From JAJEFO01 sp022819605 (GTDB taxonomy: Bacteria; Pseudomonadota; Alphaproteobacteria; Rhodobacterales; Rhodobacteraceae): a stretch of DNA of 64,000 nucleotides. Under the pieces are notes generated by a model that worked only from the letters and a program-made list of their open reading frames with translations, did no database searches and had not been told where the DNA came from. Each line of letters begins with the position of its first letter. The first letter of the stretch is position 1. Where the stretch lies: positions 1,736,001 through 1,800,000 of the forward strand of contig OZ244901.1 of the NCBI GenBank assembly GCA_965221545.1, written 5' to 3'. The position numbers were made by a program, and so were the translations under genes. Of this stretch, positions 26,455 through 35,825 are shown in pieces.

Positions 26455-26748
26455 TTACTCTCCCTTTCGGAACAGGATCGTCCCGCGTTGGTTGATGAGC
26501 TGCACCTCTCCTGTGGCTGGATGGAAATAGGCCTCGACCCGCTTGCCGTCTGGCATAATGCCGTAGACTTCCCAACAGCCACCGTCCTGTTTCATGCGGT
26601 TCGCTGTCCAGCCCTCAGCAGAGAGCCTTTCGGTGAGCTGCTTTTCGGTCAGCCAGTCCTCTTTCTCGACATGCTCGCATTGATGCATTCCGGTCGCATG
26701 GGCCATGGCCGGTATCGCCAGCGCGACGGCCAGTATCAAGGTCTTCAT
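26455..26748 (-). CDS. Small periplasmic PepSY-like protein
   Basis: 97 residues from ATG 26748. Seen: signal peptide (MKTLILAVALAIPAMAHATG) and a single PepSY-like domain (WLTEKQLTERLSAEGWTANR ... CWEVYGIMPDGKRVEAYFHP). Proteins of this size often sit beside haem-binding ferric-reductase-like membrane proteins, as here (14 bp after the gene at 26763-27371), and may modulate them. Single copy of two cysteines (C24, C58). Confidence 0.8.
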   Translation of the reverse strand: MKTLILAVALAIPAMAHATGMHQCEHVEKEDWLTEKQLTERLSAEGWTANRMKQDGGCWEVYGIMPDGKRVEAYFHPATGEVQLINQRGTILFRKGE

Positions 26749-26762
26749 GTCATGTCCTTTTG

Positions 26763-27371
26763 TCAGGCGGCCGACACGCGGGCGCGGTTGAGATTTTTGA
26801 GGATGCGGTATGTTTCCAGCCCCGCCAGCGGGACGAAATGCGCCAGGGCCGGTCCGAAGTCGTTGTGCACGAAAATCCAGTGCAGGAGCGTGCCAAGAGC
26901 GGCGACATATACAGAGCGCTGCAAGACCTTCCAGGCCGGCCCCATTTTGCGGACCGACCAGTTGTTTGACGTGATGGCCAGCGGCACGAATACAAAGAAG
27001 GCGAGCCAGCCGGTCCAGATGCCAAGAGCAAGCGCCTCTCCCAGGATGGCCTGCAGGCTGCCCATGTCGACGATGTAGAGCGCCGTGTGAAACATTGCAT
27101 AGGCGAATGCAGCAACCCCGAAGTAGCGCCGCCGTTTCATCATCCAACGCCAAAAGCCCGAGCCTGGAAACAGCATCTGCATCGGAGTGAGGATCAAGGC
27201 GATGATCAGGAACCGGGCAGAGAATTCCCCGGTTGGGTGCAGGAGCATCTCAGTGACCGGCTCGCCCTCGGCCCCGGGCTGGCCGGAAAGGAGTGCACGG
27301 ACCATGGGGATTGAGGGCAGCGCCAGCAGCGCCCAGATGAAGTAACGGGAGTCGAGTATCGCTTTGAACAT
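26763..27371 (-). CDS. Ferric-reductase-like haem membrane protein (MsrQ/YedZ type)
   Basis: 202 residues from ATG 27371. Seen: six predicted spans and conserved histidines in membrane helices (FAYAMFHTALYIVD, LLHWIFVHNDF), with IALILTPMQMLFPG, as in the b-type cytochrome MsrQ that feeds electrons to the methionine sulfoxide reductase MsrP. No msrP is adjacent; instead a small PepSY protein follows. Partner therefore unknown. A longer in-frame extension to 27665 lacks coding character. Confidence 0.75.
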   Translation of the reverse strand: MFKAILDSRYFIWALLALPSIPMVRALLSGQPGAEGEPVTEMLLHPTGEFSARFLIIALILTPMQMLFPGSGFWRWMMKRRRYFGVAAFAYAMFHTALYIVDMGSLQAILGEALALGIWTGWLAFFVFVPLAITSNNWSVRKMGPAWKVLQRSVYVAALGTLLHWIFVHNDFGPALAHFVPLAGLETYRILKNLNRARVSAA

Positions 27372-27724
27372 GAGGCATTCCAGAAAGCGTTGTGTCATTC
27401 GTGCAATGAAACGCGTCGGCAGCGGAATTCCGTCGCCGTTTTGACGTGCATTTGTTCGCCGCCCGATTTCGGTCACAGGCGTCACTTGGGTCGTGATGGA
27501 CTGCTGTCCGCACCGCGAACTGCGCCTTGGCTTACGTTGGCCTCGGGTCCGGAGCCGGCTTTCGTCGCAAGCGTCATTGATGGTCGCCAATTCGGGACGA
27601 AGGTGCCGCAGGAATTGCCTCGGGACACCCAAGTGCCTCGCCGGAAGCCGAAGTGACCAAGCCATGTCCCTGTAGCCGTGCAGCAGGGAGCGCCAGATCG
27701 GTCTGCTGGAACTGATCTGAGTGG
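27372..27724. other. Intergenic stretch without recognisable gene
   Basis: About 350 bp upstream of the MsrQ-like gene and downstream of the arylsulfotransferase-like gene, both transcribed leftward. Nothing with coding features was found; it presumably carries the promoter for the MsrQ-like gene. Confidence 0.4.
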
Positions 27725-28801
27725 CTAGATCCGTCCGCGAAGTTCCGGTGAGCCTGTCGCGTAATGCCGGGCACGGAACAGCCAGTTGATCTTGCCGAAC
27801 CCGTCAACCTCATTGAAGTACGGGCAGACATATTCCTAGGCGATTTCACCCTCGGGCGTCACTTCGAAAACACATCCCTTTGCGCCCTCGCAAATCAGGG
27901 TGTTGCCGCTGGCAAGGCGCTGGCATCCGCCCACATGCGGCGAATAGAAGCTTTGCGGATTGTCCTTGGCCTTGTAGCGCCACACAATGTCGTCGGTTGC
28001 TGGATCGATTTCCCAGACTTGGGAATGGTGCAGGTCAGAAGCATAGGCGCCGTTGGCAAACACCAGGACATTGCCGTTGTCGAGCATCTGCGCGTCGTGC
28101 TGCCCGCCCATCTCGTCGTCTTGATAATGCCAGGCTATCTCATCGGGCTGCCGATCAAGGATGAAGACGAGGTTCAGGACCTTGCAGCTGATCAGGTATT
28201 TTTCATCCTTCAGCGGAACGATCGTGTTCGTGTGCCCCGTGGACCAGCGGTTGGCATTGCGGTGCAGCGGGAATCGATCGCTGCCGAACTCCGTAAGGTG
28301 CCGTTCCCAGACGACGGTGCCGGCCTCGTCGACTTCGCGGATTGCTTCGCCACAGATGCCCGCCTCGGTTTCCGATCCTGGCACGGCCCCCTTTATCGAT
28401 GCCTGAACTTCAGGATCGATTTCGGTGTATGCCAGATAGACGGCTCCGCCAGTCGGCAACCGCCGCGCGTCGTGATGTTGGTACGGGTCGCAATGCTCCC
28501 ATACCAGTTTGCCTTCCCAGTCGTATTCGCGCATCAGGCCGCTGCTGGTCAGGACGACGCCCTTGCGCTCTTCGGACCGCTCGTTGACGAATAGGTTTCC
28601 GTTAGGAAGCAGGGTGCACCAAAAGGTCAGTCCGCTGCCGACTGTCCAGCGGTGTCCTACCACTCCGTCATAGTCGATCAGGTAGACCTGATTGCCGCCG
28701 GACGGGGCAAGGAGCACGTGGCCGGGGGTCGACCGGGATCGGTCATGGTGGGTCACGCCGGTGGCTGAGGTCAGCATCGAACAGTTCCTTGCAGCGCCCA
28801 A
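27725..28801 (-). pseudogene. Arylsulfotransferase-family (ASST) protein with in-frame amber codon
   Basis: The frame reads MLTSATGVTHHDRSRSTPGH ... CEGAKGCVFEVTPEGEIA to a TAG at 27836-27838, then continues in the same frame for 36 more conserved-looking codons (EYVCPYFNEVDGFGKINWLF, then RARHYATGSPELRGRI) to a second TAG at 27725. In relatives the junction reads like GEIVWEYVNP, so TGG (Trp) appears to have become TAG. Seen in the body: a beta-propeller pattern with HDARRLPTGGAVYLAY, STGHTNTIVPLKDEKYLISC and GGQHDAQMLDNGNVLVFANG. The family contains aryl sulfate transferases and many uncharacterised propeller proteins. No signal peptide is evident. Start uncertain (ATG 28801 or 28777). Confidence 0.7.
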
Positions 28802-28901
28802 GACGCCGGTTTGCCGAAATGAATAGTGCCGCCTTTAGCGTTCCGTCAATGTTTGTCCCCGTGTTGTCAGGCGACGCGCAAGGCCGTAGCGTTCAGATCA
28901 A

Positions 28902-30137
28902 TTGTCCCGGAATGCCCAGGATCGGAGACCAGCTTTGCCAGCCGCCACAGCCAGGAATTCAGGCATCGAGGTTCCGGCCTGTGACATAGATTTCTTCAGC
29001 GATGAATGTGTAACGGACCCGGTTTCGGCCTACCACCAGATGCTGGCCGCTGGTCCGGTCGTCTGGCTGCCCAGGAACCGATTGCATGCGATTTGCGGCT
29101 ATGATGCGCTGACGACGTCGTTGCGCAATCACAAGGTCTTTCGCTCCGGAAAGGGCGTTTCGATCGACGACGCGGTAAACGCCTTCCTCATCGGCAGCAC
29201 TCTCAATTCCGACCCGCCCGAGCACGACGCGACACGGGCCATCACGTTTGGGCCGCTCACGCCGAAGGCACTGGAAGAGGTGCGTGCCAGGATCGAGGAA
29301 GAGGCACAACACATTGCCGACCGGGTGGTCGCGCAGCGCGAGTTTGACGCCGTCAGCGATCTCGCGACGCATCTGCCGCTGGCAATCGTGCGCGATTTGG
29401 TGGGTCTTGGCGCCCATGGCAAGGAACACATGCTGGAATGGGCCGGGGCCACTTTCGAGTTGATGGGAGATCCGCGTGATCGAAGGGAGACGGCTGTAAA
29501 GAACCTGGGCGAGTTGCGCCGGTTCCTGGACGATCCCGAGGTGCTGAACGGTCTCAGCCCAGACGGCTGGGCCAATCGTGCAACTCGCATGGCGGTCGAG
29601 GCCGGGATGGAGCACAGGAAGGCGATTTCGCTGATGCGGGACTACATTGCGCCCAGCCTTGACACGACGATTTCGGCCATCGGGTACGGCGTGATGCTGT
29701 TTGCCCGAAACCCGGATCAATGGGACAAGCTTCGACAGGACAGGTCACTTGTGCGTAACGCCATCGAGGAAGTCGTTCGGCTCAATACACCGATCAAGAC
29801 TCTGTCGCGCCTTGTCGAAGAAGACGTCAAGGTCGGCGGAACGATGTTGCCGAAAGGGAGCCGGACCATGATGATGTTCGGTGCCGCCAACCGCGACCCG
29901 TCAAAGTTCGAAGACCCTGACGCCTTTGACATCGAACGGAACACGCGCGGGCACGTCGGATTCGGGCACGGCACGCACGCGTGCCTTGGCATCCACCTCG
30001 CCCGTCTTGAAATGAGCTGCCTGTTCAATGCACTGGCAGATCGCATCGAACGCTTTGAACTCCTTGAAGAACCGGTTCCCGGAAAGATCAGCGTGATCCA
30101 CAGCTTTCGAAGATTGATGGTCCGCATCGAAACCTGA
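28902..30137 (+). CDS. Cytochrome P450
   Basis: About 400 residues. Soluble bacterial haem monooxygenase; substrate unknown. Seen: I-helix region DYIAPSLDTTISAIGYG, K-helix ExxR in IEEVVRLNTP, and the haem loop FGHGTHACLGIHLAR with the axial Cys. The start is unclear: the frame opens with TTG codons at 28902 and later, and the first conserved segment is FFSDECVTDPVSAYHQMLAA. No ferredoxin or reductase gene is adjacent. Divergent from the ASST-like gene. Confidence 0.9.
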   Translation: MSRNAQDRRPALPAATARNSGIEVPACDIDFFSDECVTDPVSAYHQMLAAGPVVWLPRNRLHAICGYDALTTSLRNHKVFRSGKGVSIDDAVNAFLIGSTLNSDPPEHDATRAITFGPLTPKALEEVRARIEEEAQHIADRVVAQREFDAVSDLATHLPLAIVRDLVGLGAHGKEHMLEWAGATFELMGDPRDRRETAVKNLGELRRFLDDPEVLNGLSPDGWANRATRMAVEAGMEHRKAISLMRDYIAPSLDTTISAIGYGVMLFARNPDQWDKLRQDRSLVRNAIEEVVRLNTPIKTLSRLVEEDVKVGGTMLPKGSRTMMMFGAANRDPSKFEDPDAFDIERNTRGHVGFGHGTHACLGIHLARLEMSCLFNALADRIERFELLEEPVPGKISVIHSFRRLMVRIET

Positions 30138-30516
30138 AGTGGCATCAGGACCTGCGGCGGAGATGAAGCCCTGAACGTCGGGACGTCAAGCGATGTCCGG
30201 ATTGGCAAGGGAGACCATCGCAGAAATTGTGACCAACGACCTTTCGCGTCGGGGCGGGGCGACACCCACGTGGCGGAACAGGTGGATTGTTTCGCCGCGA
30301 AGATTGATTCTGGCTGAACGTCGCGAAGGCGGGCGACAGGCGTCTCAATTTCTCCCGGGGGCCAATGCGAGGCTTCGAGTCGCGGACCGTCTCTCCGAGA
30401 GTGCAGCACAGGAAATGGTTGCATCTCTTCGCTTTCTCTTTACTTTCTCGTCCTGCACGGACAGGCATTCCTGTCTCGACAACATTAGGACGACACATCA
30501 GGAGGAAAGACACACA
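30138..30516. other. Intergenic leader region of the TRAP operon
   Basis: About 380 bp between the P450 and the TRAP binding protein. An open frame runs through it in phase with the binding protein but lacks coding character. A GGAGGAAAG ribosome-binding site at 30501-30509 marks the end. Presumably holds the promoter of the TRAP operon; no operator was recognised. Confidence 0.45.
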
Positions 30517-31605
30517 ATGAAACGTCGCAAGTTTCTGAGAGCCGCGGCACTCGGCACGGCAGGTGCCGCGCTTGCCGCGCCAATGGTGAACGCGCAAGGC
30601 GCAACCACCCTCACCATCGTTTCGACCTGGCCAAGGGACTTTCCCGGCCTCGGACTGAGCGCCCAGCGCTTGGCCGCACGCATTACCGAACTGAGCCAGG
30701 GAGCAATCCAGACCGAGTACTTTGCAGCGGGCGAGCGCGTTGGAGCGTTCGACGTGTTCGACGAAGTGTCCTCGGGCAACTCGCAGGCCTACATTGCTGC
30801 CGATTACTACTGGATCGGCAAACATCCGGGCTTCGCGTATTTCACTGCAGTACCCTTCGGCATGACGACTTCGGAATGGAACGCCTGGATCAAGTTCAGA
30901 GGCGGGCAGGAACTCTGGGACAAGATCTCCGGTGAATTTGGCCTTAAGGCCGTCGCATGCGGGTCGACCGGTGCTCAGGCCGGCGGCTGGTTCAACAAGG
31001 AGATCAACAGCCCGGACGACCTTCAGGGCCTGAAGATGCGTATTCCCGGCCTCGGCGGAACCGTGATGTCGAAGCTGGGCGTTTCGACGGTATCGCTGCC
31101 CGGCGGCCAGATCTACGAGAACCTCGTTTCGGGCGCTGTGGACGCCACCGAATGGGTCGGTCCCTACAATGACTACTTCATGAAGTTCTACGAGGCCGCC
31201 CAGTACTACTACACCACCGGAATGCATGAACCGGGTGCCTGTTTGGCATTCGGCATGAACGCTTCCTGGTGGGGCGGGCTGAGCGACTGGGAGCGGGCGC
31301 TCATCACGGCGGCTTGCTTGGAAGAGCATGCTGCTCAGCCTGAGGAAACCTGGGCCAACAACGGAGAATACCTCGCACGCCTCGTGAACGACCACGGCGT
31401 CCAGGTTCGCGCGTTCAATGACGATGTCTGGGACGCCTTCGGTGGCGCCGCCGAAGAAGTGTTCGCCGAGACCCGAGATCACTCCGCGCTTGCGGCCGAG
31501 ATTGATGACGCCTTCCAGGCAGCGCTTAGGGAAATCGGTGCTTGGCAGGCAGTGGCAGAGATCGAGTTCTCAAACCAGCGCAACCGTGTTCTTGGCCTGA
31601 CCTGA
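30517..31605 (+). CDS. TRAP transporter substrate-binding protein (DctP family)
   Basis: 362 residues. Periplasmic receptor of a Na+-dependent TRAP importer, probably for an organic acid. Seen: twin-arginine-type signal MKRRKFLRAAALGTAGAALA, LTIVSTWPRDFPGLGLSAQR, MRIPGLGGTVMSKLGVSTVS, LVSGAVDATEWVGPYND and YYYTTGMHEPGACLAFGMN. These are hallmarks of the TakP/mannitol-chloroaromatic (DctP) subgroup. Start set by the strong GGAGGAAAG. It is followed by a terminator and then the two permease genes. Confidence 0.92.
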   Translation: MKRRKFLRAAALGTAGAALAAPMVNAQGATTLTIVSTWPRDFPGLGLSAQRLAARITELSQGAIQTEYFAAGERVGAFDVFDEVSSGNSQAYIAADYYWIGKHPGFAYFTAVPFGMTTSEWNAWIKFRGGQELWDKISGEFGLKAVACGSTGAQAGGWFNKEINSPDDLQGLKMRIPGLGGTVMSKLGVSTVSLPGGQIYENLVSGAVDATEWVGPYNDYFMKFYEAAQYYYTTGMHEPGACLAFGMNASWWGGLSDWERALITAACLEEHAAQPEETWANNGEYLARLVNDHGVQVRAFNDDVWDAFGGAAEEVFAETRDHSALAAEIDDAFQAALREIGAWQAVAEIEFSNQRNRVLGLT

Positions 31606-31634
31606 GGCTTTGAACGGAACTGGTTGATAACCAA

Positions 31635-31670
31635 GGCAGGAGCTGGCGGAACGTCGGCTCCTGCTTTTTT
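31635..31670 (+). terminator. Terminator between TRAP binding protein and permeases
   Basis: GCAGGAGC (31636-31643) pairs with GCTCCTGC (31657-31664) around a 13-base loop and is followed by TTTTTT. It lies 30 bp after the binding-protein stop, so most transcripts should end here; this would give more binding protein than permease, as in many binding-protein-dependent systems. Confidence 0.9.
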
Positions 31671-31739
31671 CCATGGAGCCGCGTTTGGTAGCGTGAACTC
31701 CGAAACGCGCCAGGTTACGGGACAGTCGGAGGGCGGCCG

Positions 31740-32732
31740 ATGAGCACCGCGTCAGATCCAGGCATTCTGCCTCCTCACGGCACGCCTGCACCAGTGACGC
31801 GCGTGTTCGGGTGGGCGATGCTTGCCGTGCTTGCCGCGTTCATGATCAGCAACGTGTTTATCGTGGGTTGGGGCTTTCCAAAGCCAACGCAGGCATTTGG
31901 CGGTGATGGGCGTGCGTGGCTGCTGGTCGCAATTTACGCAATCTTTGCCGCTCTCGCGGTTTTCTGGGTGTTGCGTACGCCTGATCGTGCGTTGCGACAC
32001 GATGCGAGGGCGATCAGCGATTTCAACGCCTATCTTATCCGCGGTTGTTATTTCGCGGTGCTTTTTACCGGGTTTGCAGATGCCGCGATCGCCTTCATCC
32101 GGGTCGAGGGCCTCCTGCCCTACGTCTTCGGCGAGAAACTCTCACACGATTTGATACGGTCTCATTTCATTGGCCCATGGATTCACTTTCCCTTGGCGGT
32201 TCTCGGGTTTGTCGTGGCGGCATTCTCGCGCTCGCTGGGCTTCATTTGGCTGGCGCTGCTGATCGTGATAGCGGAACTGCTGATCGTTTTCTCCCGATTC
32301 GTCTTCTCCTACGAACAGGCACTCATGGGTGATCTCGTCCGCTACTGGTATGCGGCGCTGTTCCTCTTTTCCTCTGCCTACACGCTCCTCGATGAGGGCC
32401 ATGTGCGCGTCGACGTGCTTTATGCGGGCTTTGACGTCCGCCGGAAGGGACGGGTGAACGCCGTGGGAGCGATCCTGATGGGCATGTCGACCTCCTGGGT
32501 CATCATCCTGGTCGGCATGGGATCGGCCAATGCCATCATCAATTCTCCGGTCAGGAACTTCGAAGTCAGCCAGACAGGCACGGCAGGCATGTACACCAAG
32601 TACCAGATGGCCGCGTTTCTCGGGATATTCGCCATCACTATGCTGATACAGTTCGTGAGTTACCTGTTTGAGGCCGTGGCGGACATGCGGGACGAGCCCG
32701 GGCACCGTGAAGTGGAACCGGTGGGGCATTGA
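31740..32732 (+). CDS. TRAP transporter small permease (DctQ type), long form
   Basis: 330 residues, longer than the usual 160-230. Seen: about eight hydrophobic segments; the DctQ core is in the C-terminal half (LIVIAELLIVFSRFVFSYEQ, LLDEGHVRVDVLYAGFDVRR, WVIILVGMGSANAIINS). The extra N-terminal half has four spans. Forms the membrane complex with the large permease 12 bp downstream. Confidence 0.87.
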   Translation: MSTASDPGILPPHGTPAPVTRVFGWAMLAVLAAFMISNVFIVGWGFPKPTQAFGGDGRAWLLVAIYAIFAALAVFWVLRTPDRALRHDARAISDFNAYLIRGCYFAVLFTGFADAAIAFIRVEGLLPYVFGEKLSHDLIRSHFIGPWIHFPLAVLGFVVAAFSRSLGFIWLALLIVIAELLIVFSRFVFSYEQALMGDLVRYWYAALFLFSSAYTLLDEGHVRVDVLYAGFDVRRKGRVNAVGAILMGMSTSWVIILVGMGSANAIINSPVRNFEVSQTGTAGMYTKYQMAAFLGIFAITMLIQFVSYLFEAVADMRDEPGHREVEPVGH

Positions 32733-32744
32733 GGATCACCGCTG

Positions 32745-35405
32745 ATGGAATTGTTTTTTCTCGCCTTGCTGATCTTGGTTATGGCCGCTGCCTTGGGCTC
32801 CGGCTTTCCCGTTGCCTTCGCGCTGCCGGGCGCAGCGATCATTTCGATCGTTGCCGCAGCGGCCTCCGGCTACGTCTTTGCCGACAACATGGACGCGTTC
32901 TTCCATTCCGGCGGGCCGTCGCAGTGGCTTACGGCCGGGGTGACGAACCTTAGGGGCGTCTATTGGGAGGTCGAGCGGGACACCCTGATTGCGATTCCTC
33001 TATTCATTTTCATGGGCATCATGCTGCAGCGGTCCAAGATCGCCGAAGACCTGCTGGTGACCATGGCGCGGCTCTTTGGACCGGTGCCGGGAGGACTTGG
33101 CATTTCGGTGGTCTTCGTGGGCGCGTTGCTTGCTGCCACGACCGGGATCGTTGGTGCAACCGTAGTTGCGATGGGACTCATCTCCCTTCCCGCGATGCTG
33201 CGCAACAATTACGCCCAGCCGCTTGCAACGGGAACAATCGCGGCATCAGGCACGCTGGGACAGATCATCCCGCCATCCATCGTTCTCATCATCTTGGCTG
33301 ACCAGCTGGCAAGCGCCTCGGACCAGGCGTCGACAGCACGAAAGGCGCTTCACAAAGGTTCAACCGGGGAATTGACCATGCCTTCGGTCTTCGACGTGGC
33401 ATCCACGAGCGCGGGCGAAATGTTCCTGGGCGCCTTCGTGCCGGGCATCGTGCTTGTCCTGCTCTACATGCTCTTCATCCTCGGCCTTGCCTTGATTCGG
33501 CCAAAGCTGGCGCCAGCCGTTCCTTACGCCAGCGTGCGCGATGCAAGATTCTGGGGCAACGTGCTGCTGACGCTTGTTCCGCCGCTGGCCCTTATATTCC
33601 TCGTTCTCGGCTCAATCCTTTCGGGCATCGCAACCGTCAACCAAGCCGGTGCCATCGGTGCAGCCGGTGCGTTGATCATGGCCGGCTACCGGCTTGTGCA
33701 GCAATCCCGCCTCACGTTCGCGCCCGCGCTTCTTGCGATTGTCGGGCTCGCCGTGATCGCGTTAGCCTTTTCGAACTATGACACCAACGTCAAGTCAGTG
33801 ATCGTCACGGGCGGAGACATGACGGGCATCTGGCTAGGTGCCGTCGGCGTTGCGCTCGTGATGATCGCCTTGGTCTGGTCGGGCGTCCGCGTCCTTCGGG
33901 TCGATAACACTCTGCGCGAAGTGATGACAGATACCGCGAAGACCACGTCGCTCGTGTTCATCATCCTTCTTGGCGCAGCCATGCTGACTGCGGCATTCCG
34001 CGCCTTTGGCGGCGAGGAACTGGTGAAGGAATTCCTGAATTCGCTGCCTGGCGGGTTCTGGACTCAGTTTGTCATCGTCATGGCCGTGATTTTCGTGCTC
34101 GGCTTCTTTCTCGACTTCATTGAGATTGCGGTTGTCGTCGTGCCGATCGTGGCACCGATCCTGCTGGCGGACCCGACGGCCAACATCACGGCGGTATGGC
34201 TTGGCGTGATGATCGGTCTGAATATCCAGACCTCGTTCCTGACGCCACCATTTGGATTCGCGTTGTTCTACTTGAGGGGAGTCGCGCCGTCGTACGTGAA
34301 GACGGTTCAGATCTACAAGGGTGTCGTTGCCTTCATCTGCCTACAGCTGATCGCGCTCGGAATCGTCGGCTACTATCCGCAACTCGTGAACTATTTGCCG
34401 AACCGCGTTTCGCTTCTGGGCGAGACAGCTCCGCCCCCGAGGAACCCGAAGCTGCAGCATTGCCTTGAAGACTACGTCCATGATCGGCTGGCGGAGAGCC
34501 GCGAGGTTGTTCTGGCGTCCATCGAGACGGCACGCGGGCTCGATCTCTCGATCCTGCCGCGCGGTGCTCGCGGTGGCTTGGCGGACGCATTTGACAGCGC
34601 TGAAGCTGCAATAGGCCATCTCGAGAGTGCCTGGGTTGCCCATGACGAGGTGGTCGCGGCCACGGGCGAGTATCGCCCGCTGCATCGACGGGTGCGATTC
34701 ATCGAAAAGCAGATCCGTGATCTTGATCAAGAGATCAAGAAGCTGACCCAGCAGGCTAGCTTCCTGACGGCCGAAGATCAGGCCGACCGAAAGGCGCAGC
34801 TTGAAGAAAGAATCGCGGCAATGGAGGCCGAACTCGCTGAACTCTCGGCGACAGTGCCGGACAGCTGGGACGAAGTCTACACGCAGTTCAGTGCCCTTGT
34901 TCAGGCAGAGGACAAGGCACGTGCGGCCTATCGCCGGGCAGCGGACGGTTCGGTCGGGCCCGCGCGCGATTTCCTCTCCATCGTGGACGCCAACGACGCA
35001 TTCTTCGCGCTGGAAGGCGACTTGCGCGGAATGCAGAGCCTGGTGGCAACAGGTGACAGGGCCATTGCGGAAGAGACCGCCAAGGCCGTCGGCAGCGCCT
35101 TCGGGGCGTTGGCCGGTGCTGACGACATTCGTTCGGCTCTGTCGAAGGTGCGCCGCTCACTGCGCGAAGGTCGGGAGGATCGCGAACAGGCGGCGGAGAA
35201 TTGGGGTGATGCCGTGGCGGCGTTTGAGACCCAGACCGTATGGCGTCGCGCTGCTGCGGGAGACCTGTCGACTGGCATTCGGGCATATCTTGACGCCATC
35301 TCCGACACGGTGGGCTCGCGCCAGCAGGAGCGGCTCAGCCGCGACCAGGCGTTGCACATTTCCGGTTGCAACGCCGCCCATCGCGACGTCTCCCTGAACT
35401 TCTAG
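32745..35405 (+). CDS. TRAP transporter large permease (DctM) with C-terminal coiled-coil extension
   Basis: 886 residues, against about 430-600 in the family. Residues 1 to about 575 are the membrane transporter: GSGFPVAFALPGAAIISIVA, FIFMGIMLQRSKIAEDLLVT, GTIAASGTLGQIIPPSIVLI, GFFLDFIEIAVVVVPIVAPI and LNIQTSFLTPPFGFALFYLR. From about residue 580 it continues as a soluble charged region with heptad-like repeats (FIEKQIRDLDQEIKKLTQQA, QLEERIAAMEAELAELSATV) to the C-terminus, about 300 residues. The extension is in frame with no stop or start between, and looks coding. Its role is unknown; regulation of transport or scaffolding are possibilities. Confidence 0.88.
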   Translation: MELFFLALLILVMAAALGSGFPVAFALPGAAIISIVAAAASGYVFADNMDAFFHSGGPSQWLTAGVTNLRGVYWEVERDTLIAIPLFIFMGIMLQRSKIAEDLLVTMARLFGPVPGGLGISVVFVGALLAATTGIVGATVVAMGLISLPAMLRNNYAQPLATGTIAASGTLGQIIPPSIVLIILADQLASASDQASTARKALHKGSTGELTMPSVFDVASTSAGEMFLGAFVPGIVLVLLYMLFILGLALIRPKLAPAVPYASVRDARFWGNVLLTLVPPLALIFLVLGSILSGIATVNQAGAIGAAGALIMAGYRLVQQSRLTFAPALLAIVGLAVIALAFSNYDTNVKSVIVTGGDMTGIWLGAVGVALVMIALVWSGVRVLRVDNTLREVMTDTAKTTSLVFIILLGAAMLTAAFRAFGGEELVKEFLNSLPGGFWTQFVIVMAVIFVLGFFLDFIEIAVVVVPIVAPILLADPTANITAVWLGVMIGLNIQTSFLTPPFGFALFYLRGVAPSYVKTVQIYKGVVAFICLQLIALGIVGYYPQLVNYLPNRVSLLGETAPPPRNPKLQHCLEDYVHDRLAESREVVLASIETARGLDLSILPRGARGGLADAFDSAEAAIGHLESAWVAHDEVVAATGEYRPLHRRVRFIEKQIRDLDQEIKKLTQQASFLTAEDQADRKAQLEERIAAMEAELAELSATVPDSWDEVYTQFSALVQAEDKARAAYRRAADGSVGPARDFLSIVDANDAFFALEGDLRGMQSLVATGDRAIAEETAKAVGSAFGALAGADDIRSALSKVRRSLREGREDREQAAENWGDAVAAFETQTVWRRAAAGDLSTGIRAYLDAISDTVGSRQQERLSRDQALHISGCNAAHRDVSLNF

Positions 35406-35825
35406 GGGAGGGTGTCGGGAGCAGATCCGCAATCAAGCGTGCTGCACCGATCATGCCGGCCAGCGCGTGCAGTCCATCCTTGCGTCCAGTGCTTGGTTTC
35501 GAGGATTTCGCGGAGCTGCAAGTTCGGTCGTCCTCACCTAGGATGAGATCATGTGCGTCAATTGGATCATTCTATCCAAGTGATATTGCAAACTTGGGGC
35601 ACGCGAAAAAGGTGCCTGGAGTGAATGACCGGTGCAAGGCCGCGCCCACGCACAGGCTGGGCCTGGCGACCTGAGCGCTTGAAGATTCAGGATGTGGTAT
35701 TTGGTTCCTGTGACATCTCATGGCGACCCGTGTCGCCGTTGCACGCTCCTGTCATGAGATGAGGGTTGCTCCAAGCCGCGTGTTGTCGGACAAATGACAA
35801 CGTCCAACAGCCGAGCGAGCGTACC
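35406..35825. other. Intergenic region with nested inverted repeat
   Basis: About 420 bp after the TRAP operon. The first half has nothing recognisable. The end, from about 35680, is the leader of the XRE-cupin regulator and carries the nested inverted repeat annotated separately. Confidence 0.5.
35714..35761. promoter_or_regulatory. Nested inverted repeat upstream of the glx/mgs-type locus
   Basis: Perfect 9-base arms CATCTCATG (35714-35722) and CATGAGATG (35753-35761) enclose a second hairpin GGCGAC-CCGT-GTCGCC (35722-35737). It lies 65 bp before the GTG start of the regulator. It could be a two-site operator for an autoregulated dimer or a structured RNA leader; the sequence alone does not decide. 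No T-run follows. Confidence 0.55.

Noticed and set aside
30193..30516. In-frame N-terminal extension of the TRAP binding protein
   Set aside because: Non-coding composition, and a strong ribosome-binding site plus twin-arginine signal place the start at 30517.
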